Source: Perkinsus olseni
Lineage: Eukaryota; Perkinsozoa; Perkinsida
Reading direction: 5' to 3'
NCBI GenBank assembly: GCA_013115125.1
Contig: JABANN010000472.1
Coordinates: 1-27,124, forward strand
DNA: 27,124 bases
In this document: one piece after another, positions 10,801 through 21,162 of the stretch
How the letters are laid out: each line of letters opens with the position of its first letter
Numbering within the stretch: the stretch's first letter is position 1
Program-made: the position numbers and the translations under genes
The notes under the pieces: generated by a model
Databases searched by the model: none
The model's input: only the letters and a program-made list of their open reading frames with translations
Told to the model about the DNA's origin: nothing

Positions 10801-13800
10801 CGAGTGGTACCTGGAGCAGGCGAGGGTCCTTGCGGACACGTTAGGAGAGGGCATTACCCCGAGTGAGAGAGTGATTGTTTTGGTCTCCGAGTCCAGGGCT
10901 GAAGGGTTGAAGTAGCTCTGGCCATCGGCAAAGAGACCGTTGTGATCGGCGCTGCTGTTGAAGGTGTTATCGTGCGAGCCGTATGTTCCTGCCGAGCATG
11001 GCCGATATGGAACTGCCACTGGCATTAGACAGGCTCACTTGTGCCTCTACCGCCACACAAGCCGTTGATGGCATCAATCGCAACGAGGCGGTCAGAAATT
11101 GTCACATCGCCAGACACCGCGACTTTGCAGTTGACGCGCAGGTAGCAAACCTGAGAAGCGGCAGTCGACACTCGAGTAGGTCACCGGTCGGTCTTACCTG
11201 AACAGTGCTGTGGGTTGTGAGGCCCTTGGATCTGAGGCTGCCAGCAGGGACCGTGTAGTCGGACAACTCCGTACAGGAAGAGGCTCCGGGGCACCAACAG
11301 AGATTGAACACACCGACTTGTCGCGGTATGCCTGCTTCGAACTGGACGACTGTTGAGGAGTATCTGGCGAGACAGCGAGGAGCACAATGCTAGTGCTGCT
11401 TCTTCTGAGAAAGACCCGTCTCACCTAGTTCCCGTCAGGCGCGTGCCTTCACTGAAGACAGTGTTTAAAACAGGGTCATCATTACTACAGGTGCCCCACG
11501 AGGGCAAGATGATTAGACCGCCACTACCTGAGGAGAAGAGGCAAGGACGCCACCTCAAGGAGCCTCGCGATGGCGGCGGTGGCGGGCCTACCATCGCTCA
11601 AGACCGCTTCATCGTCCATCGCCACTCTCACTGTACATCCAGCCGTGTAGGCACTGCAGACAAACTCCTGTCCAGTATCAGCAACACCAATGACACTCAG
11701 ACCGCCAGATTCCACCAGGAAATGGGCATCCTCAGTGCACGGCCCGCTCGGACAGGTACCTGCAGGAAAGGCCCGGCTGCGGAGTAATCCCTCGAGATCT
11801 CTAAAAGGTCCTCACGAACGATAAACTCCTACTGTACCACGGTCGACGGCCTTACATATCTTGTATGCCCCAGATTTGGTTACAGTGACCTGGTCCCACT
11901 CCAGCGTGTCCAGGTCAGGTCCCAGAACGCTAGTCGGCGGCCCTCGAACAGAGATGTCCGAGCAGACATTGGACCTGCACACCTTCTCCGGAACCTGAAG
12001 GGACGTGAGAGTGAACCCTCACGAGTGATGCTGGTGCAACAACAACAAATTGCAGCGCTCAAAACCAACACGATCCAGTGCTCGGCATGCAAAATGGCTT
12101 CACGCCCAGCCGCCTCTCATTTCCCTCAAGGCTACTTATTATCGGCCCGAAGGGCATTGAACAACTACACTGTACGGACCAACATGGAAGATCCACAGTC
12201 CCCTTCCTACTGCGACGTGATTGGTGCTCGCCCCGAATCTGCCGCACAACACGTTGGTCGCCACCTGAACAGGGAGGACACCATTGACCGTGCCGGGGCT
12301 CTCAAAGCGAACTCACTATCCTCATCCGCATTGCCATAGCCTCCACGGAGACCCCTCGATTTTGGATCTGGATCGAGAAGGGTACTCCTGAGGTGACCTT
12401 GGTTGAGGCTGCTGGGAGGATAACCAGAGGCCCTGTGTTGGAGTTGATGATACCTGGCAGAAGACACCCGAGCAGGTAAAGTCATTGAGGAATTGCGTTC
12501 CCTTCTACCCACCGATATTAACAGGGAAGATGGCGCAGTTATCCCCAAGTGAGGCACAGTAGCAGATCTTGTAGTTCCCTGGGACACCGATGACTACTGA
12601 GGACCAGACTAGGTATGTGCCTGTGGACAGGAAGCCCTGTCTATGGCTCAGGATACCAGCAGTAGAAGCGGCTCTTACTGTTGCCGGACGAAGGCATCCC
12701 TGCTGGAGGTACTACCACACCAGCATCGTTCTGTATACCACTACTCGTGGAGCCTGATGCAATAGGCTCATGGCTCACCAGTAGCCCTAGGCCTACATGG
12801 ATCGGCAAATTTGATGACCCTTATGCGGTCACCCAGACCGAGGCCAGTTCCCCTGATAGCTATGTCGAATGGGGACCCAAGCCCTGCCGGCGGAGTGACT
12901 ATAATGTTGCCTTCTGGGCCAGTGACGTCCACCATCCCGGCCTCCACCGAGTAATCCCAAGGATATACACAGCATATTCGGCCTGAGGAGGGGCTGGGCA
13001 TCGAGAGGCGCTGTAGGCAGCAGGAGGAGGTGTCTACACTCAGGCATCGTCATCTTCCCGCACCAACACAGCCGGTATGAGCCGGGGGCCTCGAATAGCG
13101 TATCTGCCACCATCGGCCTTCTCCATTGGCCGCTTCATGAAGCCTTACTGTTATAAACAACTGATCCATTGGCATCAAGGGAAGGAGAGGTGGAGAGGGA
13201 GAGCAGACCGGCACTGTCCGAGGCCGAACTCCCGCACACTTGCGAGGCCGGCAGCACCTTCACTCGGCTTAGTGAATCTAAGCACGGAAGCTCTTTCCGT
13301 GGTCCTGGATGGATGCCTACTGAGGCCTGTCCCTTCGATAGTGATGGCTCCTGCAAGGCCAGCAGGGAGAGGGGCATGTGTCTGGTTGGGAGAAGGCCCG
13401 AGCACGGTGAGGGTGCCGCCGTGGACAACGCCTGACACTCATCCTAGGCCGCGCAGCCCCACGGTGGACAGATGCCTCAAGGGTGTCTTACACTGCATGG
13501 CGGTCGCCGGAGAGCAGTAGCATATGTCAAGTACCGCTGGCTTCAATACCACAACATTATCCCATCTCAGCGAGGAGGACCCTGATAGCGACATCTCACC
13601 ATACGCAGAGGCACTGGCAGCGGCCCTACCCGAGCTCGATGGAGCCAGGGTGCTGAGCTCAGCTGTGACATTCAAGTATTCCGCCCCGGTTGAACATGGA
13701 CTGGTATGAGATGCACTCGGGTAGACCTGAGGGTTCCCTCGTCTAACAGCCAAAGGGCATCGATCGTCCTCACTAGTTTGATTCTGTCGGCAGCCTGGAA

Positions 13801-15138
13801 GCCCGTCCCTGCTAAGACTATGCTGCCTGTATCGCCGGCTATTACGGTACTCATACTGTCCGAAGGACTAACAGAGATCGGACAGTAGTCTGTGCGGCTG
13901 AGTACAGCAGCCCTACATCGGTCCTGATACGGTGAAGGTACGGTAGAACATTGATGTTGGCAGGGACTCGTTGTACGTGTGGGTGCCGGCTGCTGTGGAG
14001 CCTAAGGCATCCAACATCATTCGAGCTGTAGGGGAAAGTCAAGAGCAAAAGGGCCGATCCGGCAAGGCTGAGACAGGACGGAAGAGGGACACCCATCTCT
14101 CGTTGTACTGCGGTGTGATCGAGAGTCTCCGATAGTGCAGTAGGGGCGAAATAAAGCAGTCCCCGCGATCAGGCGGTCAGTACTTACAGGAACTCCAGGG
14201 GCATACACATACAGTGTAGGTGCCGGTGATATAGAGCTGGAAGTTCTCACAGGAGAGGCTACTGCTCGTAGCCGTACCTACCACAGACAGGCTCACCATG
14301 GCCGGGACTAGAGACAGGTCCTACAGGGCGAAGAAGGGAAGATCATGAGCCCCGCGTCAGTGCATGTACTAGAACCTGGATAGACTGGTCAGCACTGTAC
14401 TAGACCTTAGTCCTTCCTTACTGTTGATTATGGCCATACTATTGGAGGCATTAAAGCCGCTACCAGCTAGAGTAACGTTGAAAAGAGTGCCCGCAAAGGG
14501 GCTGACCGGCGAGGCCGAGAGGGACGAGTACACAACCTACAAGGGAGGGCGCTGTCACCGTCCACGATACAGTCTGTATGGGTTAAAATGCAATATGCAA
14601 AGATGAGGCCACTATGCCACATGTGAAAAGGAGGCCACTGTGCCGCTTGGCGCGAGAGCGACGGTCGAACCACTAAAAGAGTAAGAATTTGCGAGTGCTG
14701 CCTCGAAGCCCAGCTGTTGCTGCAGCAGTGTGACACAGTGGCATCATTCTTGAAGCATGTGGCATACGTTCTTTCATTATTACTGACTGTATACGACTAG
14801 CCTGCCCACTACAGTCTGTCTAAAGAAAGAGGTGACGTGAAGTATTGGTTTCAGTTCTATTGAACCGCGGCCAGGCTGAGTAGATCACAAATATGCAGGC
14901 CTCCCGACACAGTCCTGGACAATCCTTTCGATCAGAACGTATAGCCGTCGGGCTTACGGCAGAAGCCAAGTCCCTCGGTGCAAAAGCCACGACGACCGCT
15001 ATGATGCAGCGCAATAGCGCCTGCCTGTTGGGGCACCGCAGATGATGATTAATTACGAAGGAGGATCGCAACTACAAGGGGGCCACTCCTCCCTCCCACC
15101 GCCGCCTCCCAGCTGAGCGACAAAAGCTCGAACAGCAT
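4851..15138 (-). CDS. Giant single-pass membrane protein: IPT/TIG-like Cys-x-Cys repeats, TSP1 domain, long cytoplasmic tail
   Basis: A very large split gene with dozens of short GT-AG introns. The first exon is uncertain: an ATG at 15138 joins through an intron to a hydrophobic segment (LLRCIIAVVVAFAPRDLASA, about 14950-15015) that would serve as signal peptide. The ectodomain (about 8050-14560) is a run of Ig-like repeats. Each starts like PFAGTLFNVTLAGSGFN or AGDTGSIVLAGTGFQAADRI and ends in a Cys-x-Cys strand such as GTYTVCVCP, LDICYCSP, SYRLCWCG, NYKICYCA, KLCHCDG or YYVCWCGS. One thrombospondin type-1 domain sits near the C-terminal end of the ectodomain. A transmembrane helix (7765-7827) is followed by basic residues YRRSKRKEK. 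The cytoplasmic tail is rich in Pro, Ser and Glu (PMRPMTPPVEYALPPPTP, PPPPQPLQPPQPP) and ends in GLPPPPPHRP with TGA at 4851-4853. Overall size is of the order of 2,000 residues or more. The architecture suggests an adhesion or receptor protein; ligand and signalling partner are unknown. Not every exon boundary was resolved. Confidence 0.75.
7765..7827 (-). other. Transmembrane helix of the giant membrane protein
   Basis: Segment PVILVAALVCMLAAAGALAL is uninterrupted and hydrophobic, followed directly by YRRSKRKEK, so by the positive-inside rule the C-terminal part is cytoplasmic. It separates the Cys-rich repeats from the Cys-poor, Pro/Ser/Glu-rich tail. Confidence 0.85.
8050..14560 (-). repeat. 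Array of about 12-13 IPT/TIG-like ectodomain repeats
   Basis: Degenerate protein repeats of roughly 100-130 residues inside the giant membrane-protein gene. The opening strand pattern is PF/AG-x-(F/I)-x-(V/I)-x-(L/I/V)-x-G-x-(G/K)-(F/L), then a DRI/DRV-like segment, a Cys-containing middle and a closing (Y/V)-(R/K/T)-(V/L/I)-C-(Y/W/V/H)-C strand. Closing motifs were seen near 14200 (VCVCP), 13525 (LDICYCSP), 13060 (SYRLCWCG), 12565 (NYKICYCA), 11295 (NLCWCPG), 10775 (KLCHCDG), 10290 (VCYCAFV), 9120 (LQVCYCDR), 8640 (YYVCWCGS) and 8065 (VRVCICD), with weaker ones between. IPT/TIG assignment is by fold-like pattern only; a lineage-specific Ig-like family is equally possible. Confidence 0.6.
8398..8556 (-). 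other. Thrombospondin type-1 domain in the membrane protein
   Basis: The segment reads DWWAAEDCSKPCGTGSQAFR, then RGGGTACP, then KTVQCNTDLCP. This is the TSP1 layout: Trp cluster, CSxPCGxG, Arg after it, and the closing C-x3-C pair. It lies between two of the IPT-like repeats, close to the membrane. TSP1 domains in alveolate surface proteins are typically involved in adhesion. Confidence 0.85.
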
Positions 15139-15255
15139 TGACAACACAACCTCCACAAACGGGGAACAACAGACTCGACAAGGCTCACATGTGCAAGTGG
15201 ATAAGGGTACTGAGGTAAATGCAGGCCAAGCTGCTGCCGGTGCTGCTGCTGGAGG

Positions 15256-16936
15256 CTAGCCCGAAGAGGAGGAGACTTTGTATCCCATCCTCGAATAGTA
15301 GGCCTTGAGGATATGGTCTCGTAGGTCCTCCAACCTCACTATCACTTCGTCAATCATGTCACTACCCTGGCCGAGATCCCTGAGTCTAGTCCTATCGCTA
15401 CGAATGATACACGGCAGATCCAGCCCACCTCAGTGCACGCTCAACATCACTGAAGAAGCAGTCCAAATGGTAGTCGCTCATCGACAGGACCTGCACGCAG
15501 CTCTTAAGTACCAGATGAAGTGCCGCTGTCCTACCGAGTGTATCTCCTCTAACGTCCGTCCCCTGTACTCTGACGAGGGCCCTCCAAACACCTGCAAACG
15601 TTGAGGATAGGAAGAAGGTTCCTCGGGAGGGGATACGAAGACTAGCCCCGCCCGACCTGAGTGAGGTACTGAGTCTGGCCCTTCCTGATGACCGCTAACT
15701 TCGCTGCATTGAAGAAGTTATTGAGCCGCTTATCCCTCACCACCACCTCATACAGCCTGACAACAGCGACAGTATCATGCAAGTTCCACAGGGGCGCGGC
15801 CTCCACCTGTCCACAAAGTCATTCATGCCGTCTTCCAAGCCAAGCCGTTGATAGAGACTCTCCTCCTCCGACTGGTGGCGCCTTTCCGCCTCTTCCCTGC
15901 GTATCGAGTAGCCTGCACAGAGAGGCACATTGACAAGTGCCACAGAAGTGACAATTGCGGGTCGTGCAGTCGAAAAAGTAGTAGTGTTGGCGAGATGGCG
16001 TGGGCTTCTCCCTCTGGGTACTAAGAAGCGGCACGGCCACGTGAGCCCTATAGCCGCCTATGTTGTTCACAAGAGATAGCAAACAGGAAGAGGGCTCGAC
16101 CATCCTGGGCATCAATGAGCGCACAGTACAGGACATGCAGAGTCAGCTCCCACCCAGACGAAGGCCCACCTGTGGTGACGTCGGTCCGCACACGACTGAC
16201 AATGATTAACGCATCATCAGTGACGTCCTCGGGGAGCTCGAGCTGCTGTGCCGCTGCCATCATGGCCTCTAGGAATGCATCGAAGTGTAAGTTGGTGAGG
16301 TTGAGGCCATAATGCGCGGGCTTGAGGTCGGCGCTGTTGTACTGCACCTGCAGGAGAGCAAAACATGCTACTGACCCAGAAAAGGCGAGGGACAATCGCC
16401 CAGTGCGAAGCCTACGGCGACCCCGAAACCGTACAGTACTTGACGACGATCACAGCCACCCCTACGGAGCCACTAGTGAGGGCCCCACGAGGTTGCCAGA
16501 TGATACTAGTATGCCACGATCACGTCAAGCAGGAGGAGCCAATCGAATCAGATGCGTGTCAGCCCTCTTGAGGTGTAGACACCCAACCAAGCAGGACTGG
16601 AACAGCGGTGGGCACTATCGACTCATCGACCAACCATTTCCCCCGTCAACTTCGTTACGCGTTGGCAACGGTATGGGAGGCTTACCGGTCCCCCAAAGGC
16701 ACCGGAGAGGTACTGATAAACCTTCTTCTGGATCTGCTTCAGCTTGGCCGGTCCCTTATCCAAGTAGTAGCGTAGCCTGTCGTCTCCGACTGCTGCTTGA
16801 TAGAGGAAGTCAACGAAGGTCTCCAGGCTCATGTCGCCTGGCGAAGGAAACTCCGAGGCGAGGGCTTTGAAGTCTCAACGCACCTCCCATCCGATCAATC
16901 ACGGATTGCCCTTGTTTGAAGGCTAAGGCCCGGAAC
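15256..16936 (-). repeat. Globin dimer unit 4 (domains G7-A, G8-B)
   Basis: G7 reads IDRMGGDMSLETFVDFLY, then KQIQKKVYQYLSGAFGGP and KPAHYGLNLTNLHFDAF: Tyr B10, Ile E7, Val E11, His F8. G8 reads YQRLGLEDGMNDFVDRLY, then VIRKGQTQYLTQVFGGP and EEIHSVLSMSDYHLDCF: Tyr B10, Ile E7, Gln E11, His F8. The linker is VTTG|YSIRREEAERR with a phase-1 intron. This unit holds the two longest introns, 16348-16685 (338 nt) and 15913-16169 (257 nt); I see nothing coding in them. Confidence 0.85.
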
Positions 16937-19900
16937 CTGAGGAAGCAACCACCTCGTGAAAGAGAACACAGCCTCGGAGAGAGAGGGCGCTCAGGGGTAC
17001 CGCTGGTCGAGGGCACAACAGCAGCCGCTATGTCACCCCCCTTACTCGTCCTCCTCTGTCCTGCCCAGTACAGATCGTCGGAGAGGCTCCAAGGCTATGA
17101 GAGCCTCATCAATCGTCCCATCCTCAATGCCTGCACCCTGTAGGGCTCGCCCGAATATACCAATAAAACAGTCAAAATGGTAGTCCGTAACCTGATAACC
17201 TCCAGGTCCAACACCATCAGAGCTGCACACAATCCTACCCCCAAGCCACGGTGTATGTCCAGGAGATCCCTCCCTTGATAGGTCTTTGGCCCTCCCAGCT
17301 GGTTTATCGTGAACACTAGCTGCCCTTGCTTGATCCTGTCCGCATCCTTCTCAAAGAAGTGCTTTATCCGCTGGTCATTGACCGCCATGCTGTAGACCAT
17401 ATCAAATATTCTAGCGAGGCCCTCCGACTCGCCAAGCCTGAGGCAAGACAAGGACTGCCACGACCAACACACACAGAGAGCAGCAGCACCTTCTGAACAT
17501 CTGATCGGACCCCTTAGCCAGACTCCTCTTAGCTATCTCGGTCCGTACTATATACCCTGTACACACATTCTCTCTAGCTCCCTGTAAGGCCCTGACCACG
17601 TCTGCCGCTCTAACCTACCACCGCTGCCGGACCTGCCCACCTCGAGACTTGTGCAGCATCGCCACCGGGTATATCCATCCGATGCATGACTTCCCTTAAG
17701 ATCTCTATGACCGCATCAAAGTGGAAGCTGGTGATGTTCATAGAGTAATGGGCTGGCTTCATGTCCGCAACATCATATGCTGAAGGGCCGCCGATAGCAC
17801 CGCAGATGTACTGCGCCATCTTCTTCTTGATAGATTGCACCTAAATGGCTCCACTCAGGCCTCCCACCAAGGGCATATCTTTACCTTAGCCTTGTTCTTC
17901 TCGAAGAAGCTCCTCAGCCTGTCATCAGTAAGGGCACGGCCATACACCTCCTCTACAACCATAGTCACCGTCCTCTCCCCACCCAGTCTATCATACCTGC
18001 CGATAAAGTCCGTCGCCCAACGAACCCCTTCGCACTGACTTACAGAGGCTTCCTATTGGCAGCCTCCTGCACTTTGCGCACATCATGATCTCGCAGACTT
18101 GGATGTACTACGGAGTCTCGGACCGTCTCCAGCAGCACGATACCTAGCCACCGCTCACACTTGGGAAATACAATGGTCATCATCCTACACTCGTCGATGG
18201 CGTCAGGATCCAGACCAACGTTGCCAAACTCCCTCAGGGCGAGCTCGAGGAAGGAGTCAAAGTGGAAGTCCGAGACTCTTATATTAGCATGTATCGTTGG
18301 TAGATCTCTGCCATCATATTCTACCGCACCACCAAAGACTTGCTTAAGGTAGGTGCCTGACAGGCTCAGCACGTCGAAAGCCCCTCCAGCGATCTCTCCC
18401 TTGTTACATTGATTTTTCTTCAGTTCCTCTAGTTTAGAACCAGCGAAGAAGTGCTTCACACGCTCATCAGCCTGCAGTGACTCATACAGCCTGTCGACGA
18501 AGGCCTCGAGGCCCTTGTTCTCTCCCAGTTGCGACCACAGTCCCTGCGTTCCTGCTGACTCGGTCCTCTTCCTAGCCAACTCTAGTCGGACAGTGCAGCC
18601 TGCAGTAAACGAGAAAGGTTAGCTGGTTCCCTTCGGAGGATGGAACTCACCCATCGTGACGCTAGGCCGGGCCCTAGAGACCACCTCCGTGATGTCATCC
18701 GCTAGACTGGCGTCGAGGTCATTGAGCTCGCAGGCAACGGCGAGGTTCTCCAGTATGCAGTCCACGTGGAAGTCGGTGATGTTAAGAGGATAATGCACTT
18801 TACGGATAGTACTAGCATCATACTTCTGGGGACCGCCGAAGAGCCCCACCAAAAACATAACCTACACGACCGACTGTTCGGGCCGACTGAAGGCTCCTGC
18901 GGGGCAGCTCGGGGTAGTACCATCATCTCCTTCAACTTCTCCACTCTGGCTGCCTCCATGGAGAAGAAGAACAGTACCCTAGGGTCTCGCAGGATACCCG
19001 AGAACATCGTCTCGACAATGGACTCGACAACCATCTGCCCTCCGACTCTGATGACCACAAAATGCCGGTGTAAGAGCCACGCTCTCTCACACAGGAGAAG
19101 CGGTAAGGAGACGTTGATACCAACTCACCGTTCAAAAATTGTCCTGCCATCAACTATCTTCTGGGCTGCCGCGATGCCTCTTTCCCGTGCTAATATATCT
19201 GATATCAAACCATAATGAACGAGGACAGGAGGAGGAGGCGAACGGGGAAGGTACGGCCTACGATGGACTATCGACATCAATGAGGAGCAGCGAAAGAGGT
19301 CACTGAGATGTCCTCGAGAAGCCTCAAAAGAAACCTTTCATAACAAGATCCTCAACCCTGCCCATCAGCCCTTGCTACCAGAACGGAATCCCTCCAGAGT
19401 GACCATGACCTCGTCTACAGATTCTTCGTTCACTCCCACACCTGAGAGGATGCCAAGAATGCCACAGCAGAAGGGAGGGGCCCTGAGCACTACTGTTGAG
19501 AGCCTTCTCGAAGTTCATGAGGAAACAGTCCAAGATGTAGTCGTTCAAGCCCAAGTCCCTGTGGACGGTGGCCAGGTCGGAGCCTGGGAAAAAGATCTCA
19601 ACCGAAACAACGCTATCGACCCTTCTACTGCTACCTTCATATTTCTTGGGGCCCCCGAGTGCCTCGCCAAGGAAGGAGGTTTGGGCCTTCTTGATTTTCT
19701 CCAAGTCATAGCCTGTAGAGAACAACAGCATCGACTTGACAAGACATGCTGCTGTTCAGGGACCGACCTTTGAAGATCATCTTCAGTCGGACATCAACAG
19801 AGACCAGTTCATAGACCTTATCCATTATCAAAGCAAAGCCATCTACCTTCCCCATACGGCTCCATAATACCCCCTTATCCTGGTCAATATTCCTCTGAGC

Positions 19901-21162
19901 CACCGCCATACGAACAGTACCTACACCACCCACGCCTGCTGCTCCTGCTGCAGTAGAAGCAACAGTACTAGGAGCAGTAGTAGTGACAGTAATGAGTAGT
20001 AGTAGCCCTAACGTGTGATGCCTTACAGCCGGCTGTGATGTCCTTCCGGGCCTGACCAATCCTCTGCATACCATCTCTAACAGCATCAGGGTGTACCTAG
20101 GCACCACCACTGAAGGGCGTGGATGATGCTAAGCCTCGACTCACTCCCATGCTCTGAAAGGCCTCCTTGAACATCTCCTGGACGGCATCAAAGTGATAGT
20201 CAGTAACGTTGATGTAGTAGTGTGCTGGCTTCAGGTTATCTTCATCGTACTGTGACCGACCACCTACACAGGGACGATGACCAGGAACCCATAGCAGAGC
20301 CTACGGACCTAGGAATCCTGTTAAGAACTGCTGCATCCTCTTCTTTATCATCGCCATCTTCATCGGGTTCTTCTCGAAGAATGCCCTACAGCAACGGTGA
20401 TGGGCTTAAGCCACTATCACTATGACTACCCACCGGGTCCTAGTGTCCTTATCAGCCCTAGAGTAGACCATGCCGATGGCCGTCTCTAGACTGAGGTCAC
20501 CCCCTAGCCGCTCGTACAGGGTATTCCTCTTATCATCCTTCCCTATCTTCTTTAGTGCCAGGAAGCCGAGGTCCAAACCGCCTTCCTTCTTTCGGTTCTT
20601 CGCTGAATTAGCGGGAGAAAATCCGACGGTACGAGTTGAGTTTCCCGAACGAATACATCAGAACGCATCGTCCCTATCAAAGGCCCCGCCAGGTCTCCAC
20701 GAGTGAGTGATAAGCGACAGCCTACGCCTCGCGCGTTTGCTACCATTCTGCTCAGCGATCTTAGCGGCGTCCGCCAGCTCTTCCAACTTCTTCGCAGCGC
20801 TCTCTCGGAGCTGTAACAAGTGTTTCTCTGCAGCAGCAACAGCAGGTGATCGATAAAGCGTGATAGCAGCATGCATTGAGTCTCACTGCTAGCCGGTACG
20901 AACGGCTTCTCCTTAGCTGCCTTTTCGGCGCTAACCTTCATCACCTTCAACTTATCCAGCATTCCACCCAGCTTCTGCTTCACAGCTGAAAAGGCCAGAA
21001 AAAAGTGAAACCCAGCCTCGAGGCCAGGCTAATCCCGGGTCAATAGTGAGTAAATTCCACTGGTTCTGAAAGCGACCCGGCCCAGCCGCGACGATCATTA
21101 CCCGCTACATCACAGGCCGTCCTCTCAAAGTCCTTCACCATTCGAGCGGGATCGAAGGACAT
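15256..21162 (-). CDS. Octameric (eight-domain) truncated haemoglobin
   Basis: Thirty exons joined by 29 GT-AG introns (44-338 nt) give one frame of 3537 nt, about 1178 residues, from the ATG at 21162 to TAG at 15256-15258. All phases agree. The first roughly 105 residues are Lys/Ala-rich and helical (MSFDPARMVKDFERTACDVA; HLLQLRESAAKKLEELADAA) with no signal peptide, so the protein is probably cytosolic. Eight domains of the 2-on-2 truncated globin family follow (Bac_globin/trHb1-like), each with a Y-x-R-(L/M)-G-G-like start, a (V/I/L)-x-x-(F/L/V)-Y helix B, an (F/L/I)-G-G-(P/A/R) EF corner and a His-containing F segment. Domain positions on the DNA: G1 20522-20027, G2 19920-19379, G3 19198-18651, G4 18599-18044, G5 17996-17615, G6 17500-17046, G7 16936-16170, G8 15912-15256. 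The F8 His is present in all eight. Family roles are O2 binding, NO detoxification or redox; which applies here is not shown. The join at 17615-17648 has an alternative 31-nt intron solution. Confidence 0.9.
17046..17996 (-). repeat. Globin dimer unit 3 (domains G5-A, G6-B)
   Basis: G5 reads YDRLGGERTVTMVVEEVY, then SIKKKMAQYICGAIGGP and KPAHYSMNITSFHFDAV: Tyr B10, Ile E7, Met E11, His F8. G6 reads LGESEGLARIFDMVY, then RIKQGQLVFTINQLGGP and LDIHRGLGVTDYHFDCF: Tyr B10, Ile E7, Gln E11, His F8. The linker contains CTGYIVRTEIAKR, matching the other A-B linkers but without an intron at the same spot. Confidence 0.8.
18044..19198 (-). repeat. Globin dimer unit 2 (domains G3-A, G4-B)
   Basis: G3 reads ERVGGQMVVESIVETMF, then KLKEMMVMFLVGLFGGP and RKVHYPLNITDFHVDCI: it has Phe, not Tyr, at B10, and Leu E7, Met E11, His F8. 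G4 reads LWSQLGENKGLEAFVDRLY, then ELKKNQCTYLKQVFGGA and PTIHANIRVSDFHFDSF: Tyr B10, Leu E7, Gln E11, His F8. The linker is VTMG|CTVRLELARKR with a phase-1 intron, the same as in unit 1. The long (180 nt) intron 19199-19378 precedes this unit. Confidence 0.85.
19379..20522 (-). repeat. Globin dimer unit 1 (domains G1-A, G2-B)
   Basis: G1 reads YERLGGDLSLETAIGMVY at helices A-B, MIKKRMQQFLTGFLGG at helix E and KPAHYYINVTDYHFDAV at F-G: Tyr B10, Ile E7, Met E11, His F8. G2 reads VLWSRMGKVDGFALIMDKVY, then KIKKAQTSFLGEALGGP and ATVHRDLGLNDYILDCF: Tyr B10, Ile E7, Gln E11, His F8. The linker is ITAG|CTVRMAVAQR with a phase-1 intron (19921-20026) at the bar. That intron is full of CTG/CAG/TAG-like trinucleotides. 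Confidence 0.85.

Noticed and set aside
14467-14622. ATG at 14622 (MWHSGLIFAYCIL) as start of the membrane protein
   Set aside because: It would need a 29-nt intron, and the same bases read better as an intron (GTGGCATAG...CCTTGTAG) between coding SGSTVALAPSGTVASFSH and VVYSSLSASPVSPF.
16348-16685. Hidden exon or RNA gene in the longest poly-globin intron
   Set aside because: No open segment that keeps phase and no recognisable RNA structure; domain G7 is complete without it.
19921-20026. Trinucleotide-rich stretch as coding Ala/Thr/Ser repeat or microsatellite expansion
   Set aside because: It lies inside an intron at the G1-G2 linker with proper borders; the repeat is imperfect and short.
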